Source: Devosiaceae bacterium | GTDB lineage: Bacteria > Pseudomonadota > Alphaproteobacteria > Rhizobiales > Devosiaceae | Length of the DNA: 33,115 nt | NCBI GenBank assembly: GCA_021648585.1 | Contig: JAKISM010000008.1 | Location: 1-33,115 of the forward strand | Direction: 5' to 3' | Part shown: in pieces, positions 30,053-33,115 of the stretch | How positions within the stretch are numbered: the first letter of the stretch is position 1 | Layout of the letters: each line of letters begins with the position of its first letter | Translations under genes and position numbers: made by a program | Notes under the pieces: model-generated | What the model saw: the letters and a program-made list of their open reading frames with translations, nothing else | Database searches by the model: none | Told to the model about the DNA's origin: nothing

Positions 30053-31708
30053 TTAGTTAATTAATTTTTGAGCAAAAAACGCCTGTTTGCTTGCTAAATG
30101 CGCTATGCTCCCTTCAAGTCTAGCATCAAAATTCAAACCTTTAAGTGCTTGCCATTTTCCTTTTGGTAGAGGAATTTTAACTGGTGCATCTCCAAGATTA
30201 AATGCACAAATTATTTCTTCATTTTCAAATGTTCGGGTAAATAGGACAATATCTTTTTCACTATCAATTAGCTGTAATTCACCCTTACTAAGAGCGAGAT
30301 GATTTTTACGAAAATCAATCATTACCTTATAATGATTGAGCAAAGAAACCTTGTTATTTTGTTGATTTGAAACTGCTTTTTCTAAATGTTCTTTGGCAAT
30401 GGGTAGCCAAGGTTTGCCATTGCTAAAACCTGCATTTGGATGATTATCATCCCACACCATTGGAGTACGGCAACCATCACGCCCCTTAAATTCTGGCCAA
30501 AATTCAATTCCATAAGGATCTTGTAAATCTTCTTTTTTAATTTCAGCTTCGCTAAGGCCTAATTCTTCACCTTGATAAATAGATATTGAGCCATTTAGCG
30601 ATAAAAGTAGGCTTATTGCTAATTTTTCGCCCCTCTCATCTAAATTCCAGCGGCTAGCGTGGCGCACAACATCATGGTTTGAAAATGCCCAGCAAGCATA
30701 ACCGCTTTTTGCTTTTTCATCATATTGCTCAAGAACATCAATAATATGGCTGGCACTAAAAGGATCGCTTGATAAGAACTCAAAAGCATAACACATATGA
30801 ATGAGATCATTGCCAGCAGTATATTGTCCCATAATTTCTATTCCATTTTGCGCATCGCCGACTTCTCCAACGGCCGCCGTTGCGCCATATTGGTCCATAA
30901 GGGAGCGTATTTTTTGTAAAAAACTAATATTTTCAGGTCGGTTCTTATCATAAATATGATTTTGGTAATTATAGGGATTAACTTTTGGTGCAATAGAGGT
31001 GTTGCGCAATTCTGGCTCAAGGGCTGGGTTATCTCGCAATTTTTCATCATGAAAATAAAAATTTATTGTATCAAGACGAAACCCATCAACATTCTTCTCA
31101 AGCCAAAATTGAGCAATATCAAGCAATTCTTGCTGTACCTTATTATTATAAAAATTTAGATCAGGCTGGCTTTTTAAAAAATTATGTAAATAATATTGCT
31201 GGCGCTGTGTGTCCCATTCCCATGCTGAACCACCAAAAATAGAAAGCCAGTTATTGGGGGGAGTGCCATCTTGTTTTGCATCAGCCCAAACATAATAATC
31301 ACAATAGGGATTATCTTTATCTTTGCGGCTTTTTTTGAACCATTCATGCTCATCTGAACTATGCGACAGTACTAAATCAATCATCACTTTTAAGCCTAAC
31401 TGATGAGCGGCTTCTACTAACCTATCAAACTCTTCTAATGTGCCAAACATCGGATCTACACCACGATAATCTGAAACATCATAGCCAAAATCTAACATTG
31501 GTGAGGTAAAAAATGGTGAAATCCATATTGCATCAACGCCTAAGCTGGCAATATAGGGCAAACGCTCAATTATACCTGCTAAATCGCCAATGCCATCTCC
31601 ATTGCTATCTTGAAAAGAACGAGGGTATATCTGGTAAATAATAGCGCCCCGCCACCAATCTTTATCCTCAGTAATTGTTGCTATTTTTGGTTGCGAAATT
31701 GAATTCAA
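30053..31708 (-). CDS. aglA: Alpha-glucosidase, GH13 family
   Basis: A GH13 enzyme that hydrolyses imported alpha-glucosides (sucrose, maltose, trehalose-like sugars) in the cytoplasm. In the 551 residues the TIM barrel starts at WWRGAIIYQIYPRSFQDSNG; DGFRLD gives nucleophile D213, AVGEVG the acid/base E282, and SNHD the third carboxylate D346. There is no signal peptide, consistent with intracellular action on imported sugar. The start is TTG at 31708, five bases from AAAGGAGG; the next in-frame ATG is 70 codons on, inside the catalytic barrel. It lies directly behind aglG. Exact sugar preference within GH13 cannot be read from the sequence. Confidence 0.93.
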   Translation of the reverse strand: MNSISQPKIATITEDKDWWRGAIIYQIYPRSFQDSNGDGIGDLAGIIERLPYIASLGVDAIWISPFFTSPMLDFGYDVSDYRGVDPMFGTLEEFDRLVEAAHQLGLKVMIDLVLSHSSDEHEWFKKSRKDKDNPYCDYYVWADAKQDGTPPNNWLSIFGGSAWEWDTQRQQYYLHNFLKSQPDLNFYNNKVQQELLDIAQFWLEKNVDGFRLDTINFYFHDEKLRDNPALEPELRNTSIAPKVNPYNYQNHIYDKNRPENISFLQKIRSLMDQYGATAAVGEVGDAQNGIEIMGQYTAGNDLIHMCYAFEFLSSDPFSASHIIDVLEQYDEKAKSGYACWAFSNHDVVRHASRWNLDERGEKLAISLLLSLNGSISIYQGEELGLSEAEIKKEDLQDPYGIEFWPEFKGRDGCRTPMVWDDNHPNAGFSNGKPWLPIAKEHLEKAVSNQQNNKVSLLNHYKVMIDFRKNHLALSKGELQLIDSEKDIVLFTRTFENEEIICAFNLGDAPVKIPLPKGKWQALKGLNFDARLEGSIAHLASKQAFFAQKLIN

Positions 31709-31709
31709 A

Positions 31710-32846
31710 CTATCCTCCTTTAACCGAGCCAGCCAATAGGCCTCGTACTAGATATTTTTGTAATGAAAAGAAAACTAGCAACGGCACGACAATAGATACA
31801 AAAGCTGATGCAGTTAATATTTCCCAATTACCGCCGTAAGATCCTAACAATTCACGCAATCGCCCAGTCATAACCAGCTGTTGCTCATTATTCCCTAAAA
31901 ATACTGTTGCAACTAATAAGTCATTCCAAACCCAAAGGAATTGGAAGATTGCAAAACTTGCAAGCGCTGGGAAGGAGAGGGGCAGAATGATTTTGACAAA
32001 AATATCAAAGTCACTAGCACCATCAACTCGAGCGCTTTCAATTATTTCTCGTGGTAGTCCTGAAATATAATTATATAATAAATATATTGCTAGCGGCAGC
32101 CCAAATCCTGTATGCGCTAACCAGATACTAAAATAGCTCTTGCCAATGCCAAGATTAGTGTACATTTTCAACAAGGGAATGAGCGATATTTGCAGCGGTA
32201 CAACTAGCAGCCCAACAATCGTTGCTAATAATAACATCCTAAAGGGAAATTTCATCCAAGCTAAGGCATAAGCTGCAAAAGCAGCAACCAATATAGGAAT
32301 TATCGTCGAAGGAATGGTAACGGCAACCGTGTTGATGAATGATCGCCCTAAGCCTCGCGCAAATAACACTTCTTTATAATTATCAAGAGTGAACTTTGGC
32401 GGATCAATCGCTCGATAAAAAATTCTCTTGCCTCTTGAGCCAGTAAATGGCTCTTTTGAGCTGATGCGATAATCGCCATTTATACTAACGCTCATTAGTT
32501 GTTCATTTTTCATTTGCGCAACTTCACCAGCCTTAAATGCAACAGGTTGCTGGCTCTTAAAGCCAAAGACAAGCACTTCACCAGAATTTGGTTCAAATAT
32601 ATTGCCGCTTAAAATATATAAATCGCCTTGTTTTATTTGTTCTTCAGGCGCTATTGATCGAGCAATAAAATTACGTTCAGCATTAGTAAGCGAAGTCCAC
32701 CAGCCAGTATTAGCTAGTTGGTCTTTGTCACGAAAAGAAGAAATAAGCAGACCCAAAGTTGGTATAACCCAAATAATGACCAGCAATAAGGTTGAGATAT
32801 TAACTACCAAAGATAATGTTGAGCGAGTGCCTGCCATTTTTGCCAT
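31710..32846 (-). CDS. aglG: Alpha-glucoside ABC transporter permease AglG
   Basis: One of the two membrane subunits of the AglEFGK importer. Of 378 residues, a first membrane helix (about 11-36) is followed by a large extracytoplasmic region (about 38-155), a feature of AglG-type permeases, then five further helices. The EAA loop that meets AglK is IESARVDGASDFDIFVKIIL (269-288). The ATG at 32846 shares one base with the aglF stop; an ATG three codons on (32837) is also possible. It is followed by aglA with overlapping signals. Confidence 0.93.
   Translation of the reverse strand: MAKMAGTRSTLSLVVNISTLLLVIIWVIPTLGLLISSFRDKDQLANTGWWTSLTNAERNFIARSIAPEEQIKQGDLYILSGNIFEPNSGEVLVFGFKSQQPVAFKAGEVAQMKNEQLMSVSINGDYRISSKEPFTGSRGKRIFYRAIDPPKFTLDNYKEVLFARGLGRSFINTVAVTIPSTIIPILVAAFAAYALAWMKFPFRMLLLATIVGLLVVPLQISLIPLLKMYTNLGIGKSYFSIWLAHTGFGLPLAIYLLYNYISGLPREIIESARVDGASDFDIFVKIILPLSFPALASFAIFQFLWVWNDLLVATVFLGNNEQQLVMTGRLRELLGSYGGNWEILTASAFVSIVVPLLVFFSLQKYLVRGLLAGSVKGG
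31714..31721 (-). promoter_or_regulatory. Shine-Dalgarno of aglA inside the aglG terminal codons
   Basis: AAAGGAGG on the reverse strand is formed by the last aglG codons (AAA GGA GGA, Lys-Gly-Gly, then TAG). It stands five bases before the TTG start of aglA, decides that start, and implies coupled translation. Confidence 0.85.
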
Positions 32847-33115
32847 TATCTTTTTTCCTTACTTATATTTCTAATATTCCAAATCATTATCGGAATAACC
32901 AGAACCATAATTACTAAGGCAATAGCTGATGATCTTCCAAAGTCTAAACCTCTAAACATCCAATCAAACATATAGTTTGCCAATACTTGTGTGCCCCATT
33001 CTCCGTTGGTCATCGCCAAAACTATGTCGAAAACTTTTAAAACCAATATGGTGATAGTTGTCCAAACAACAGCAAGGGTTGTATATATTTGAGGGATTTT
33101 TATCTTGAAAAATAT
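32846..33115 (-). CDS. aglF: Alpha-glucoside ABC transporter permease AglF, C-terminal part
   Basis: The frame is open on the reverse strand from the right window edge to a TAA at 32846-32848, giving 89 residues of the C-terminus. FFKIKIPQIYTTLAVVWTTI is the end of the EAA-loop region and next helix; VLKVFDIVLAMTNGEWGTQV, LANYMFDWMFRG and a final helix ending IWNIRNISKEKR match AglF-type permeases. The 5' part, and probably aglE and a regulator, lie beyond the window. It is coupled to aglG by a one-base overlap. Confidence 0.9.
   Translation of the reverse strand: MFFKIKIPQIYTTLAVVWTTITILVLKVFDIVLAMTNGEWGTQVLANYMFDWMFRGLDFGRSSAIALVIMVLVIPIMIWNIRNISKEKR

Noticed and set aside
30087..30302. 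Plus-strand open frames within aglA, aglK and aglG
   Set aside because: They are antisense to genes with full catalytic motifs and show no start signals or recognisable domains.

Overview
This window is AT-rich and carries one long ribosomal-protein superoperon followed by accessory and metabolic genes. It most likely comes from an alphaproteobacterium of the Rhizobiales/Hyphomicrobiales type. The evidence is: adk lies directly between secY and rpsM, with no rpmJ there; EF-Tu reads NKVDQ where many bacteria have NKCDM; an RluC-type pseudouridine synthase, a HAD phosphatase and an ATP12 chaperone follow one another; and an aglF-G-A-K alpha-glucoside set is present. Genus and lifestyle cannot be settled from the sequence alone.

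Region 1 (1-16754, + strand) is the str/S10/spc/alpha superoperon. It runs: 3' part of fusA, tuf, rpsJ-rplC-rplD-rplW-rplB-rpsS-rplV-rpsC-rplP-rpmC-rpsQ, rplN-rplX-rplE-rpsN-rpsH-rplF-rplR-rpsE-rpmD-rplO-secY-adk, then rpsM-rpsK-rpoA-rplQ. It ends at a clear rho-independent terminator. Most junctions overlap or lie a few bases apart. The longer gaps (tuf/rpsJ, rpsJ/rplC, rpsQ/rplN, rpmD/rplO, adk/rpsM, rpsK/rpoA) hold inverted or direct repeats that may be regulatory. The rpsM stop region is a 19-bp sequence repeated three times.

Region 2 (16763-20727, + strand) is a tight housekeeping operon: rarA, crcB, rluC, a HAD hydrolase that has lost its cap domain, and an ATP12-type F1-ATPase assembly chaperone. 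It converges, with an 18-bp tail-to-tail overlap, on Region 3.

Region 3 (20710-24869, - strand) is lipB, a DUF4282-like membrane protein, rimO, folP, folB and folK. The genes are nearly contiguous and cover lipoylation, ribosomal protein S12 methylthiolation and folate synthesis. Divergent from it is a lone 77-residue FliN/SpoA-domain protein.

Region 4 (about 25300-28930) is the accessory part. It contains a tRNA-Leu(GAG) with a CIRCE-like inverted repeat just upstream, a GC-rich palindromic repeat, and the 3' end of an IS30-family transposase with its right inverted repeat. Then comes a three-gene membrane module (DUF2157, DUF4401, GDYXXLXY protein), followed by the left inverted repeat and N-terminal piece of an IS30-like transposase. 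The two IS fragments point the same way and present their inner ends to the module, as the worn remains of a composite transposon would. No function is established for the three-gene module; it is the best candidate here for an undescribed system.

Region 5 (28941-33115, - strand) is an alpha-glucoside uptake and hydrolysis operon read as aglF (partial), aglG, aglA, aglK. AglA appears to start at TTG, with its Shine-Dalgarno sequence encoded by the last codons of aglG.
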